The notes under the pieces were generated by a model that searched no databases, was not told the origin of the DNA, and was given only the letters and a program-made list of their open reading frames with translations. Positions 7,925 through 18,300 of a DNA stretch of 64,000 nucleotides are shown one piece after another. Source of the stretch: Cohnella phaseoli (GTDB taxonomy: Bacteria; Bacillota; Bacilli; Paenibacillales; Paenibacillaceae); assembly GCF_003386235.1 (NCBI RefSeq), contig NZ_QRDZ01000022.1:1-64000 (forward strand), in the 5' to 3' direction. Position 1 is the stretch's first letter; every line of letters begins with the position of its first letter. The position numbers and the translations under genes are program-made.

Positions 7925-9522
7925 GTCGGTTCAACCTGCCCTTCGCTGTACTGCACCGCTTTCCATAGCGCCTTGGCCTTGTTCAGGGATTCGTAAAACT
8001 CCCGTTCCGGCACGGAGTCGATGACGATTCCCGCTCCGGCTTGAATATGGCAGACCCCGTCCTGTACGGCGATCGTACGAATAATTATATTAAATTCCAT
8101 ATTTCCGCTGTAGTCAATCCATCCGATTGAACCGGTATACGGCCCGCGCCGGGTCGGCTCAAGCTCCTCGATAATTTCCATCGTGCGGATTTTCGGCGCT
8201 CCGGTAATCGTTCCGCCCGGGAAGGTCGCGGCAAGCACGTCAAGCGCGTCCCTGCCTTCCGCCAGCGTTCCCTCTACCTGCGATACGAGATGCATCACAT
8301 GGGAATATCGTTCAACCGTCAACAACTCCGGCACCTTCACCGTGCCGTATTTAGCAACCCGGCCCAGGTCGTTGCGCTCCAGATCGACGAGCATGACATG
8401 CTCGGCCCGTTCCTTCTCGCTTCCAAGCAGTTCATCCTCCAGAGCACGATCCTCTTCCGGCGTTCGCCCTCTGCGCCGAGTTCCCGCAATCGGCCGCGTG
8501 GACAAGCGCCGTCCGTCCAGCTTCACGAGCAATTCAGGCGAAGCGCTGACGAGCGCAAAGGATGGCGTTCGCAGCATGCCCATATAAGGAGACGGGTTCA
8601 CGACGCGCAGCCATTCGTACAGCTCCTCGGGAGCGGCGGTCACAGATCGGCTCTGGCGCAGCGCCAAGTTCACCTGAAACACGTCTCCCTGCCCGATATA
8701 CCGTTGAATCCGGCGTACCGCTTCCTCATACTCCGCTTTGTTCATCGAAGTCGACAGGCCGGGCAGCCCCTCGATGTCGATTTCCAGCCGATCTCCGGCC
8801 ATCCTCTCGCGCATGCGGACCGAACGCTCCCGGTTCTCCGCGCTATCTCCATCGGACAGCCAACTCAACCACTGCCGCTCCATCTCGTCGGCGCGCTCCT
8901 GCGCAGCACAGTACAGCCCGTCCAACTCCGCGGAGGCCATGCCCGGTTCAACTCTGACATGTATGGCCATATATACCGCCTGCTCCGCGTGATCCGCAAT
9001 CCATAGCTCCTCGAACCGCTGAAACACGTATTCCGGTACACCCAAGTCGTCCCTTGCGATCTCCGGCAGCCTCTCCAGGCTTCGCACAACATCATAGCTC
9101 CAGTAGCCGATGATTCCGCCAATACAGTCCGGAACGCCTTCAGGGCGCGGAGCTCGCCACGGACGCAGCCATTCTCTCAGCACGTCCAGCGGCTTGCCTT
9201 CTGCCCTACCGGTCCCCGTCCACTCCGATCCGGCCTGGCCCATGACGGGCTCCAACAGATCAGCTCCCGTGGCGTTGCCTACTATGGACGACACCGGGTG
9301 AAGTCCGACAATCGTATATCGCCCGCCTTTACCGCTCTCCAGCAGACTTGCATAGGCGAAGGCTTCCGTCCAGGCTTGATCCCAGAACGCGGGGAGCAGG
9401 CTCTGCCGCTCGGATAGATTGATTTTCCGAACATACGGCAGCAGCGTATACCCTTCGCCCGATCCGTGCCAGCTCCGCCATTGCTCGAACTGCTCAATTT
9501 CGATCACTTCTACGCCGCCCAC
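7921..9522 (-). CDS. pabB: Aminodeoxychorismate synthase component I
   Basis: This 533-residue chorismate-utilising enzyme makes 4-amino-4-deoxychorismate with PabA. The catalytic domain contains RPIAGTRRRG, VMLVDLERNDLGRV, TFPGGTITGAPK and GAGIVIDSVPEREF. The start is GTG at 9522 with AGGGG 8 nt upstream; an in-frame GTG four codons later is a possible alternative. PabB rather than TrpE is inferred from its position at the head of the pabBAC-fol operon. In B. subtilis cysK lies immediately upstream of this gene; here about 28 kb intervenes. Confidence 0.93.
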   Translation of the reverse strand: MGGVEVIEIEQFEQWRSWHGSGEGYTLLPYVRKINLSERQSLLPAFWDQAWTEAFAYASLLESGKGGRYTIVGLHPVSSIVGNATGADLLEPVMGQAGSEWTGTGRAEGKPLDVLREWLRPWRAPRPEGVPDCIGGIIGYWSYDVVRSLERLPEIARDDLGVPEYVFQRFEELWIADHAEQAVYMAIHVRVEPGMASAELDGLYCAAQERADEMERQWLSWLSDGDSAENRERSVRMRERMAGDRLEIDIEGLPGLSTSMNKAEYEEAVRRIQRYIGQGDVFQVNLALRQSRSVTAAPEELYEWLRVVNPSPYMGMLRTPSFALVSASPELLVKLDGRRLSTRPIAGTRRRGRTPEEDRALEDELLGSEKERAEHVMLVDLERNDLGRVAKYGTVKVPELLTVERYSHVMHLVSQVEGTLAEGRDALDVLAATFPGGTITGAPKIRTMEIIEELEPTRRGPYTGSIGWIDYSGNMEFNIIIRTIAVQDGVCHIQAGAGIVIDSVPEREFYESLNKAKALWKAVQYSEGQVEPT

Positions 9523-9598
9523 TCTGTCCGCCCCTTTTGCCGATCAATCTCTGTCTTTTTTAGAAGGATACCATATGTCGCGATAATTCGCACATACG

Positions 9599-9645
9599 AA
9601 AAAAGCACACCCCGAGCACCTTGCCGCACTACTCGGAGTGTGCTT
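9599..9645 (-). terminator. Terminal hairpin of the deleted Rpn element, left copy
   Basis: AAGCACAC and GTGTGCTT pair as the arms of a long imperfect hairpin, with an A-run that becomes a T-run on the minus strand. It looks like a rho-independent terminator. It is the same hairpin as those at 10056, 27942 and 29081 and marks the downstream boundary of the element. Confidence 0.75.
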
Positions 9646-9672
9646 CACTCATCTCTATTTCGTTCGATTGTT

Positions 9673-10022
9673 TCATGCTCTTTTATTTAGACCCTCCACT
9701 TCCTTCTGAGACAGCCCCGTTGCCTCCGCTATCGTACCAATTTCCACTCCCAGCTTTAGCAGATTGCACGCCACTGCGATTTTGCCTTCCTCCATACCTC
9801 TTTGCAAACCCTTCTGCAGCCCTTCTTCCGCCCCTTCTCCAACACTTCAGGGTCGATCAGCGTTTTGAACATCTTGCTTACCTCCTTCTCCGTTTGTTCA
9901 TATTCTCCGTAATGACTGTATAAGTAGTTCATGATATTCCCCAACACTTGCAAAATCTTTTCCATGTCTCCAAACTTCAGTTGCCGCTTCTCGATGAATC
10001 CGTCTCCTTCATTATACACCAC
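9673..10022 (-). pseudogene. Truncated, frameshifted Rpn-family nuclease/transposase
   Basis: The minus strand encodes FGDMEKILQVLGNIMNYLY and EVLEKGRKKG, nearly identical to the C-terminal third of the intact gene at 28019-29038. After that a frameshift occurs near 9835. The tail resumes in another frame (GMEEGKIAVACNLLKLGVE...IAEATGLS) and ends at TGA 9673-9675. The nuclease core is deleted, and the ATG equivalent to the intact start leads into a short out-of-frame peptide. It cannot make a working enzyme. Confidence 0.85.
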
Positions 10023-10055
10023 TTCCCCTCTGGGCCGCGATCATCCGCCAACGCC

Positions 10056-10101
10056 AAAAAGCACACCCCAAATGCGCTGCCGCGCTAATCGGAGTGTGCT
10101 T
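10056..10101 (-). terminator. Leader-side hairpin of the deleted Rpn element
   Basis: This is a second copy of the AGCACAC/GTGTGCT hairpin, with inner GCGC/GCGC pairing and a T-run on the minus strand. In this copy and in the intact element it lies just upstream of the coding region, not only at its end. Confidence 0.7.
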
Positions 10102-10166
10102 CACTCGTCGTTTGATGACTTATTGGAAACAATTATACCAAACAAATGTTCCCGTGAAAAACAGTC

Positions 10167-12221
10167 TCAAAACGCCCTATTGCTCAATCGCAAAACAAGC
10201 GGTTGAAGCGTAGAGAACGCTCCCTGAACCTTCAGCATAACCTTATCCTTCGACAGCTCGTTACCTGTCTGATCCAACAGCATCCAGCCCCCGTCGTCTT
10301 GCAGGCGGTAGGCATAGGACTTACTCCAGCCGGCATCGACCGCCAGCGTGACTTGCTCTAGAGGGTCCAGGCTCAGATTATATACAGCGATCAGTTTGTC
10401 GCCGTTTTCCGGGTTTTCCCGAGCGCTGACGAACACATTAGGGTCTTTGACGGCGTACACTGGCAGATTGCTCCGTCCCAACCATTCCGTAATGCCTCTG
10501 ATTTGCTCCTTGCGCTTGTAATTGTAAATAGAAGCCGACGTATTCTGTCGCAAGTTATACGCCATCACCGCAACCCGGCCGCCCAAGCTGTTCTCGTAGA
10601 GCGTGACGGCCGGAGCGACCGCTTCTTCCCGGTCGCTCCAGAACTCGGACATCACGCGAACCTCCGAATGCTTCGGATGAATATGGAACACGCTCGAATA
10701 CTGCTGAACAGCCAGCGCCAGATTGACAAAATACATCCTCGCTCCGGACTCCGGATCCGTCCACTCATCCAGCACGGTCAGCCGTTCGCTAACAAACGTA
10801 TCGCAAAGCGCGGCATCCATCTCTGTCACTTCGGCGCCGATCAGATCCCCGTATCCTCGGCGGCAGGCATACATCGCGGCAAGCCCGTCCAGAAATACGC
10901 CCGAGCCCAGCAGCTCGCGCAGCTCCGCGTCCGACAGCTCCAAAATATCTTCGCCGCAGATCATGGCCGGACCCGACCCACTCCCGGCGGTATAAGGAAT
11001 CCCCATCTTGCCCAACACCGATGCCCATGCCGACGTCACAATTACAGTGGGCTGGTTTCCGACAATAGGCCGGTGCGCATGAGCATTGGGCATGTACAGC
11101 ACCCGCGGCCCCGCCATACGGAAGCCTTCCACAGAGCGCTTCAGCTCGGTAAAAAACGGCTTGTTGCGCGCGATCATCCGGAAGTAGGCCTCATCCTCCA
11201 GAGGTCCGTCCGTATATTGCGTGACATAGGACTGGGAACCGTCAAACCCGTAAAACAACGCCAACGAAATAAGCGCGCGCAGCTTGGCCGCTGAGAAGAA
11301 GAAACGAGAATGCGGAAACGGATCGGATTCGTGGATCAGCTCGAATTCGTCGCCCAGCGTCGTCTTGGCATGAAGCATATGGAAGGTGAGCGATGCAAAA
11401 TGATCCGCCTGGTCGCTGCTATAATCGCTGCCGAACAGGCGCACGAGCGGCTTCGTCCCCCCTGCGAGCGCTTTGGCTACGCCCTCCGTAAAATCGCCGT
11501 CCAAATCGCAGACGAAAGACTGACACAAGGCCATGCGCGTTTCCGGCGCTACTCCGTCCACCGCTCTTCGCATGCTGCCCGCCAGCCCCACAAGCGAATC
11601 CTTCATCAAGCCCGCCCATACTTTCCGGTATGCCACAGCCTGATCTCCGCCTGACTGGAACAGCGTCTCCAGTTCCTCTCTGGAAACCTCTCGACCGACA
11701 AGCTCGGAGAAACGCTTCAGGTGCAGCGGACAGAAGCAGCCGAATCGGACCACGTCGTGATTGCTCATTTCATAATCGTCTTCGAAGAAAATATACGGCG
11801 GTCTGCCCCGCTCCACAACCGTTTGCATATACGTGCCCATCGAGGCGATGAATCGTTCGTCCAGCGGACAATAGGCTCCTTGGGACACAGCCCCATCGAT
11901 GCCTACTACTTTCTGTGCCGGTGCCTCCCCCTCCGACGGCAGCGGATCGATCGACAAGCTCGGCGCGCACCACCATCCGACTTCAATGCTGTCTGCCGCT
12001 ACTTGCCGTCCTACCTCGCCAAGAAGATCGCCGAACGCCTCGAACGCTTGCTGAATGGTGGCTCCTTTCGCCTCCCCGTCCCATGTCGGAAAAACGAGAA
12101 TGAATCTGCGCAGCCCCGCTTCCCGGTTCAGCTTTCTCATCGCTTCTATCATTTTTTCTTTCTTGTCTTTGATAAATAAGAACGGAACGATCGGATCAAA
12201 CAAATCATTCTTCATCGTCAA
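10167..12221 (-). CDS. Predicted cytoplasmic TIM-barrel glycosidase-like enzyme, unknown specificity (paralogue 1)
   Basis: This 684-residue protein has no signal peptide or membrane segment. Its layout resembles GH42-like beta-galactosidases: an N-terminal barrel-like part (about 1-370), a middle domain with LLGSGVFLDGLAA and RGYGDLIG (about 435-465), and a C-terminal beta part with VTLYENSLGGRVAV. An acidic pair in IFFEDDYEMSNHD followed by FGCFCPLHL (about residues 140-170) aligns with a similar block in the gene at 18636-20618. The start is uncertain: TTG 12221 has GGGTG 7 nt before it, and ATG lies two codons on. It has its own promoter (12317-12345) with a shared operator. Biochemical function is not recognised. 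Confidence 0.8.
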   Translation of the reverse strand: MTMKNDLFDPIVPFLFIKDKKEKMIEAMRKLNREAGLRRFILVFPTWDGEAKGATIQQAFEAFGDLLGEVGRQVAADSIEVGWWCAPSLSIDPLPSEGEAPAQKVVGIDGAVSQGAYCPLDERFIASMGTYMQTVVERGRPPYIFFEDDYEMSNHDVVRFGCFCPLHLKRFSELVGREVSREELETLFQSGGDQAVAYRKVWAGLMKDSLVGLAGSMRRAVDGVAPETRMALCQSFVCDLDGDFTEGVAKALAGGTKPLVRLFGSDYSSDQADHFASLTFHMLHAKTTLGDEFELIHESDPFPHSRFFFSAAKLRALISLALFYGFDGSQSYVTQYTDGPLEDEAYFRMIARNKPFFTELKRSVEGFRMAGPRVLYMPNAHAHRPIVGNQPTVIVTSAWASVLGKMGIPYTAGSGSGPAMICGEDILELSDAELRELLGSGVFLDGLAAMYACRRGYGDLIGAEVTEMDAALCDTFVSERLTVLDEWTDPESGARMYFVNLALAVQQYSSVFHIHPKHSEVRVMSEFWSDREEAVAPAVTLYENSLGGRVAVMAYNLRQNTSASIYNYKRKEQIRGITEWLGRSNLPVYAVKDPNVFVSARENPENGDKLIAVYNLSLDPLEQVTLAVDAGWSKSYAYRLQDDGGWMLLDQTGNELSKDKVMLKVQGAFSTLQPLVLRLSNRAF

Positions 12222-12266
12222 AACGTAACACCCTTTCTAAGATGGAAGCCTTGTACCGCTCGGTCA

Positions 12267-12338
12267 GGGGCTGTCCCCTAGGTAAAAGAGTCGTACCGCA
12301 TTGATAATCTTGTACGATCCTACTTATGGAACAGCCCC
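12267..12338. repeat. Imperfect inverted repeat with GGGGCTGT ends
   Basis: GGGGCTGTCCCCTAGGTA at the left is repeated in inverted form at the right (GGGGCTGTTCCATAAGTA on the minus strand), each arm ending in TCGTAC around a loop of about 15 nt. The whole is about 72 bp. It could be a miniature transposon relic or a strong leader hairpin. The -10 hexamer of the downstream gene lies inside the right arm. Confidence 0.6.
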
Positions 12339-12345
12339 CATCCAA
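12317..12345 (-). promoter_or_regulatory. Promoter of the paralogue-1 enzyme gene
   Basis: The minus strand has TTGGAT, 17 bp, TAGGAT, about 95 bp upstream of the gene. The same TTGGAT -35, with the same overlapping upstream repeats, occurs at the histidine-kinase promoter (27804-27832), which supports the call. Confidence 0.6.
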
Positions 12346-12362
12346 GCTACATCCATTTACTT
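12343..12362 (-). promoter_or_regulatory. Candidate operator, two 10-bp direct repeats
   Basis: Two consecutive 10-mers on the minus strand, AAGTAAATGG and ATGTAGCTTG, fit the pattern NNGTMAMNNG (the second imperfectly). They overlap the -35 element. Longer versions lie at 24307-24336 and 27830-27869. Direct repeats spaced one helical turn apart suit an AraC-type response regulator such as the one encoded at 24360-26021. Confidence 0.6.
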
Positions 12363-12371
12363 CCTATCGCT

Positions 12372-15300
12372 TCACTGTTTATTCAATGTAACATCGTCCA
12401 GATAGACGCTTTCGCCTGCCCCAAAGCCCAAAATCGTAAATCCGATCATCGCTTTGACGACCTGCTTTCCGTTAAATTGCTCCGGAATGTTCACCGTCCA
12501 TTTGATCTCCTGCCACTCGCCGTTACTGACGGTCGCCGACACAGGCGTTCCATAGAACTCAGGCTCATCCAATGTCGAGCCGTCTGCCGCCATCGGGAGA
12601 ACTAGCATCTGAATTGTCCCGCCTGTCGTCGATCCTGCCGGTGTATACAAGTGCATCGTGTATTCATACTGTCCGGAACCGTTCAACTCGACGGTCTGGA
12701 GCGGCCAGATCGGCCCGGGCACTCCCGACAGCTTCAGACTGTAGTGTCCGGTTTTAGCTTGCTCATCGCTCCTGACGGTGACACAGGTTGCCGGCTGACC
12801 ACCGCACCCATACGCCCATGGTCGAGCATGTGTGTCCTCTCCGTACCCAAATTCAAAGGATGCATTTTTCAGCGCAGAGGCCTGAGGATCGGCTGCAATG
12901 GCAATTTCCGCACTCAACAGCGTGTCCTCGCCTTTGTACGTCACCCTGTATTTCACCGTTTGCCCCACATTTGCCGGCGTTACGCTCTGTACGGCGAGCG
13001 TTGCCGTATGCGTTGCCGAATCCCAACTGATAGCAGTTGGCTGCTCCGCCATCGCTTCCTGGCCGTCAACAATCGCTTGCACGGTGAAGTCCGCCGCAGC
13101 AGGGGCTTCCTCCGGAGACTTGTTGAAAAGAGCCTGCACCGTTCCGTTCTCCACGGTCACTGCCGTCATCGTCAGATCGGCAACCGATAATGGCTTCAAT
13201 GTAACATCGTCCAGATAGACAGTCTCGCCTGCCGCAAAGCCCATAACCGTAAACCCGACCATCGCTTTGACGACTGGCTTTCCGTTAAATTGCTCCGGTA
13301 TGTTCACCGTCCATTTCATCTTATGCCAATCGCCGTTGCTTACGGTCGCCGATACAGGCGTTCCATAAAACTCAGGCTCATCCAATGTCGAGCCGTCTGC
13401 CGCCATCGGAATGACCAGCATTTGGACTGTCCCGCTTGTCGTCGTGCCTTGCGGCTTATAAAGATAAGCGCTGTATTCATACTGTCCGAAACCGTTCAAC
13501 TCGACGGTCTGGAGCGGCCAGATCGGCCCGGGCACTCCCGACAGCTTCAAGCTGTATTGTCCGGTTCGCGCTTGCTCGTCGCTTCTCACGGTGACACAGG
13601 TTCCCGGCTGACCGCCGCACCCATACGCCCATGGCCGGGCATGCGTATCCTCTCCGTACCCGATTTCGAAGGAAGTATTCTTCAGCGCGGAGGCTTGGGG
13701 ATCGGCCACAATGGCAATTGCCGAACTCAACAGCGTATCCTCGCCTTTGTACGTCACTCGATATTTCACCGTTTGCGCCATGTTAGCCGGCGTTACGCTC
13801 TGCACGTCGAGCGTAGCCGTATGCGTAGCCGAATCCCAATTGATAGCCGTTGGCTGCTCCGCCACCGCTTCCTGGCCGTCAACATTCGCTTGCACGGTGA
13901 AGTCTGCTGCAATAGGGGCTTCCTCCGGAGACTTGTTGAAGACAGCCCGCACCGTTCCGTTCTCCCCGGTTACTGTCGTTAAAGACAAGTAATCAGCCGG
14001 CAATTCCGTTAAGGTAAAGTCATCTGCATATACCCAGCCTGCACCGGCCGCCTTGTAAATGACGATCGTCACATGAGAGAAGCCTTCCGGAGGCGTAAAT
14101 GTGATCGAGTATTTCTTATACGCTTCCGAATCAACCGTCACATGAGCGCCCGTCAGTCCAACTCCGGGGACGTCCCAGAAGTTTATCCCGAGCAGGTTCT
14201 GTTCCCGCGCTCCAGAAACTTTCGCATAGAAGGTAAGCTTATAGGTTTTTCCGCTTTCAACGAATACGTCCTGCTCAACGCTGCTCGCGTTGACCATCAC
14301 TGCCTTGCTGCCAGAGTTTGCGTCACTCGTCAGATTAGCAACCGTGTCGGAGAAATTAAACCACTCCTGCAGTCCGTCTTCAAAGCCCGGGTTCTTGACA
14401 ACGGTTCCTTCGACCGATAGCAAGATTAACTTCATTGCATTCCGGACGGTTGAGGATGTCGATTGCTCTGCCAGTTGTTCAATACGAGCTGCGGTCGTGC
14501 TATTCGGATGAGCCTTGATCCAGCTCGAAAGCGCCATTGTCTCTTTACTCGAAACCGTAGCCCAGGTGAGCGGGCCTTTATATTGGTAATACAGGGAATG
14601 GAAATCCGAAAACTCCGCAAGGAGCGCCTTCCTTTGATCCATCTTGACGTTTCTATTCAGAATATCGTTCAGGATGGCCGACGCTTCGGCATCATTAGTC
14701 GGCGCGGCAACCGCGGCGCTCATGTCCACATAGCTCAACTTCGACAGCTCATAAAATTCAAACATACGCAGCAAGTCTTGCGCTCGTTTCTTCTGTTGCT
14801 GCGTCTGAGCCTTGGCAATGACGGACTCAAGAAGCTGTCTGCCGTCGACCATATCCTGCAGAGATACGTCTCTTAAATAATCCGGGGAGAGCAGCTGCAT
14901 ATAGTTCATTCTTTCAGGATCATTCTTCCACAATTGATACCATTGCGTATCGAAAATATCCTGCTCCCAAAATTGCTGCCATTTCTGATAGTAAGCCTTA
15001 AGGTCTGCGGCCGCTTCAGGCCCAACGGCCCGCTCATACCAGTCGTCGAGCAACGCTTCTACATCCTGCTGCGGGTCCCACTTCAGTTTGGCTGACAAGT
15101 AAGGCTTGGGCCCCTCTCCGAAGTTGGCATAAAGCTCGCTGTAGTAAGCATTTACTCCGATGGATTCCGCGTAACGGTATTCGTCCGCCATAAGCTGGAA
15201 GGCCGTTCTTGGCAGCACGTATGGCGTACCGAACAAGTAATCATAGAAAGCTACCGTTGCTCCAACTTGCGTCCATGCTTCCGATAAAGCGTGCCCTATC

Positions 15301-18300
15301 TGCCGCATATCCGGGTCTCCCCATGCCATCCGCTCATCGGTAATATAAATAACGACTCTCGGATCAAGGGTCACGTTAGTTGGCGGATCGGTAATATTGA
15401 GATAGGCATACGCGCCAAGATACTTGTCAGGATGCTGAGCGAACACACCTCTCGACACTTTATCCACCCAATCGAAATAACTGTCGGACATGTCGATCAA
15501 GCCTAGAGAATTTCGTTTCCCCAACGGGTCCGCTCCGCAAAAAACCAACGTATCATTTATCCCTAGAGAGTAGGAGGTGGCATCTGGATTTTCATCAAAG
15601 TAAGTGTTAATAATGCGAATCGATTCTTCGACGATCCCTTCCGACTGGAAGCATGGATTGTCGGATTCGAAGCCCAAATCCGGCGTTCCCTCCTCGTAAA
15701 ATTGCGGATATTTACTCACTGGGAGCATTCGATACAAATTGTGCGTGAACGTTATTTTATCGTGTATGCGCAGATTTCTCGCCCAATCGAAAAGGGCTGG
15801 CCTTTGCGGCAGTTGCTCTTCGAACGCACGCGAGAAAAATGCCGGCTCCTGCTTAACCTCATCGCCGACCGGCACGGACAGAGCTGCCGTCTGCGGCACA
15901 TCCTCCCAATCCTCTCCGGGCATTAACCAGCGCACGCCGACATAACGCTCCAGAAATTCATTGACGCCAAATTCCGTTCCCCATGATGTCGGACCGGCAA
16001 TCGTTATGCGTTTGCCATTTTGATGCATCACAAATCCATCCGCATCCATTGCACTGCCCAGCAGCTCGGAGCGCTCCTGTGCGGTCAATCCGTTTTTGCC
16101 CAAATATATCTGAATGCCGTCGTATTGCTCCGGCAGGGTCTGTTCAACCGTATCTTGGTTGTCATTCACGGGAGAATCCGCATCGATTGCATTCACCTTG
16201 ACTAACGTAGCGTCATCCAGATAAGCAGTCTCTCCGGCCGCAAAGTCCTTAAACGTAAACCCGACGAGCGCTTTGACAACGTTTTTCCCGTTTACGATTG
16301 CCGGCATGTTTACCGTCCATTTTAACTGCTGCCACCCGCCGTTGCTGATGGTCGCTTGCGTGTTCGGTCCATAATACTGAGGTTCATCTATTTGCGTGTT
16401 GTCCTCCGTAATAGGAAGGGCGAGCATATAGATTATCCCGTTTGTCGTCGAGCCTGCCGGCGTATAAATATAGGCGGTGTATTCATATTCTCCGGAACCG
16501 TTCAACTCGACGGTCTGGAGCGGCCAGATCGGCGAGGTTGCCCCGGACACCTTCAAACTGTATTTTCCGGTTTTGGCTTGTTCGGCGCTTCTCTCCACGA
16601 GACAGGTTAGCGGATTGCCGCCGCACCCATACTCCCAAGGTCGAGCAGGGAGCCCCTGATAACCGGCTTCGAAAGAAGAATTTTTGAGCAATGACCCCTT
16701 CGGATTGGCCGGAATATTCAATTGCGGACTGGAAAATGCATCCTGTTCTCTGTATCTAATTTGATATTTCACAGATTGCTGCACGGTCGACTTTTCGACG
16801 CGCATAACGGTTAATGTCACCGTCTTCGTTGCCTCGTCCCAGATTGCTCTGGACGGTGTCTCGCTTAATGTCGCTTTTCCATCAATAATCGCCTGAACCT
16901 TGAAATCTGCCGCAACAGGCGGAGCGACCGGCAGATTGACAAACTCCACTTGGATCGTCCCATTCTCCGCCGTCACTGTGTCTGAATTGAGGCGGTCAAC
17001 GAACAACGGCAGCTCGACGCCTGTCGCTTTCTTGACATACTTAATTAGCTTGCGGGCGGCCTCTTGCGTCTGATCGTCGGCTGTGCCGTTGATGACCACC
17101 GCCGCCTTGGCGCTTCCCTCATCTACGATTTTCAGTTCAGTATCCGGTTCCGGAGTTGGTTCCGGGCTAGGGCTCGGACTTGGACTCGGCTCCGGACTTG
17201 GACTCGAGCTTGGGCTCGAACCTGTAGGAGCAGTGCCCGAACCGGATGAGCCTTCAGGCGGGGCCTTGTCTACAAGCTTTCCTGCGACCGTCACTGTAAT
17301 CTGGCTGCCGAAGTTCACTTTATCCGGCCACTTATTCAAATTGGAACCGCTAACAAGAATCTGCGCAATACGAATCGTTCCATCACCCGTTACGATAGCG
17401 ATCGCGTCAAATATAAACGTCTCTACAACCGTGCCCGTTTTCAACAATACACTGACACTGACGCCTACCTGACGAATTTGCCCGAACCGACCAACTAAAA
17501 TCACTTCCCGCGACTGGGCGGATGCGTCAATGTTCACATCTACATTTTTAAAGCCTTCCTCCGCGCCGGTCAGTTCCCCTTCCTCCAGGATGCCCCCGCT
17601 AAGCATAAGAACGTTGCCTACATGGGTTGTACCGGAGACGACGATCCGAACCGGTCCTTCCGGCTTGTTCACAACAAGCGTTCCCGCCAGTTGAGAGTTC
17701 TTGATCTTCACACTGTTACTCCCGCCGCCGAAGACATACGTCTTCCCTTTGACAGTTACGCCATCCAGCAAAATATCCCCTTCACCAACACCCTGTGTAA
17801 TATAGAGGTCACCGGCAATTACAAGGTTTTTCAACTCCACGCCGGCGGTGTTCACGGCTACGTTGCCTGCATAATCCCGCTCGTAAGTTCCTTTGCTCGC
17901 AATAAGAGATCCCATCACGTTGTCAATCAATTGCACGACTTCGGCTCTGGAAATACGCTCTTTTGGAGCAAAGCGGTTGCCTCCCCTGCCGCTAACGTAT
18001 TGGCGGCTTTGCAGCGCGGCAACGGCCTCGGACGCATATGCGGATATGCTCGCTGCATCGCTGAACGCGGCCCCTGCCTTTGCCGACGCGGTATCCTCTA
18101 ACTGAAAAGCACGCGCAATAATAACAGTCGCATCCTGCCTCGTAATAGCAGCTTCCGGATCAAACTTGCCTTTGCCCATGCCTTGAATCATACCGGCGGC
18201 ATACACATTGGCAATAGCGGCGGCGTACCACGCGCCGCTATTTACATCCGCGAAGGGTCTGACGTCTGACGCTTGGTCAGGCAGATTAAATGAACGATCG

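Larger units (their letters stand above)
9599..10156 (-). mobile_element. Internally deleted Rpn-type transposase element
   Basis: This roughly 560-bp element has both ends of the intact element at 27942-29186: the left hairpin, the C-terminal coding part, the start region, a second hairpin, and the conserved right end (ACCAAAC...TTCCC). The interior corresponding to about 28340-29020 of the intact copy is missing, joined just after CTTCTCG. It therefore resembles a non-autonomous derivative. It lies between pabB and the first accessory enzyme gene. Confidence 0.75.
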
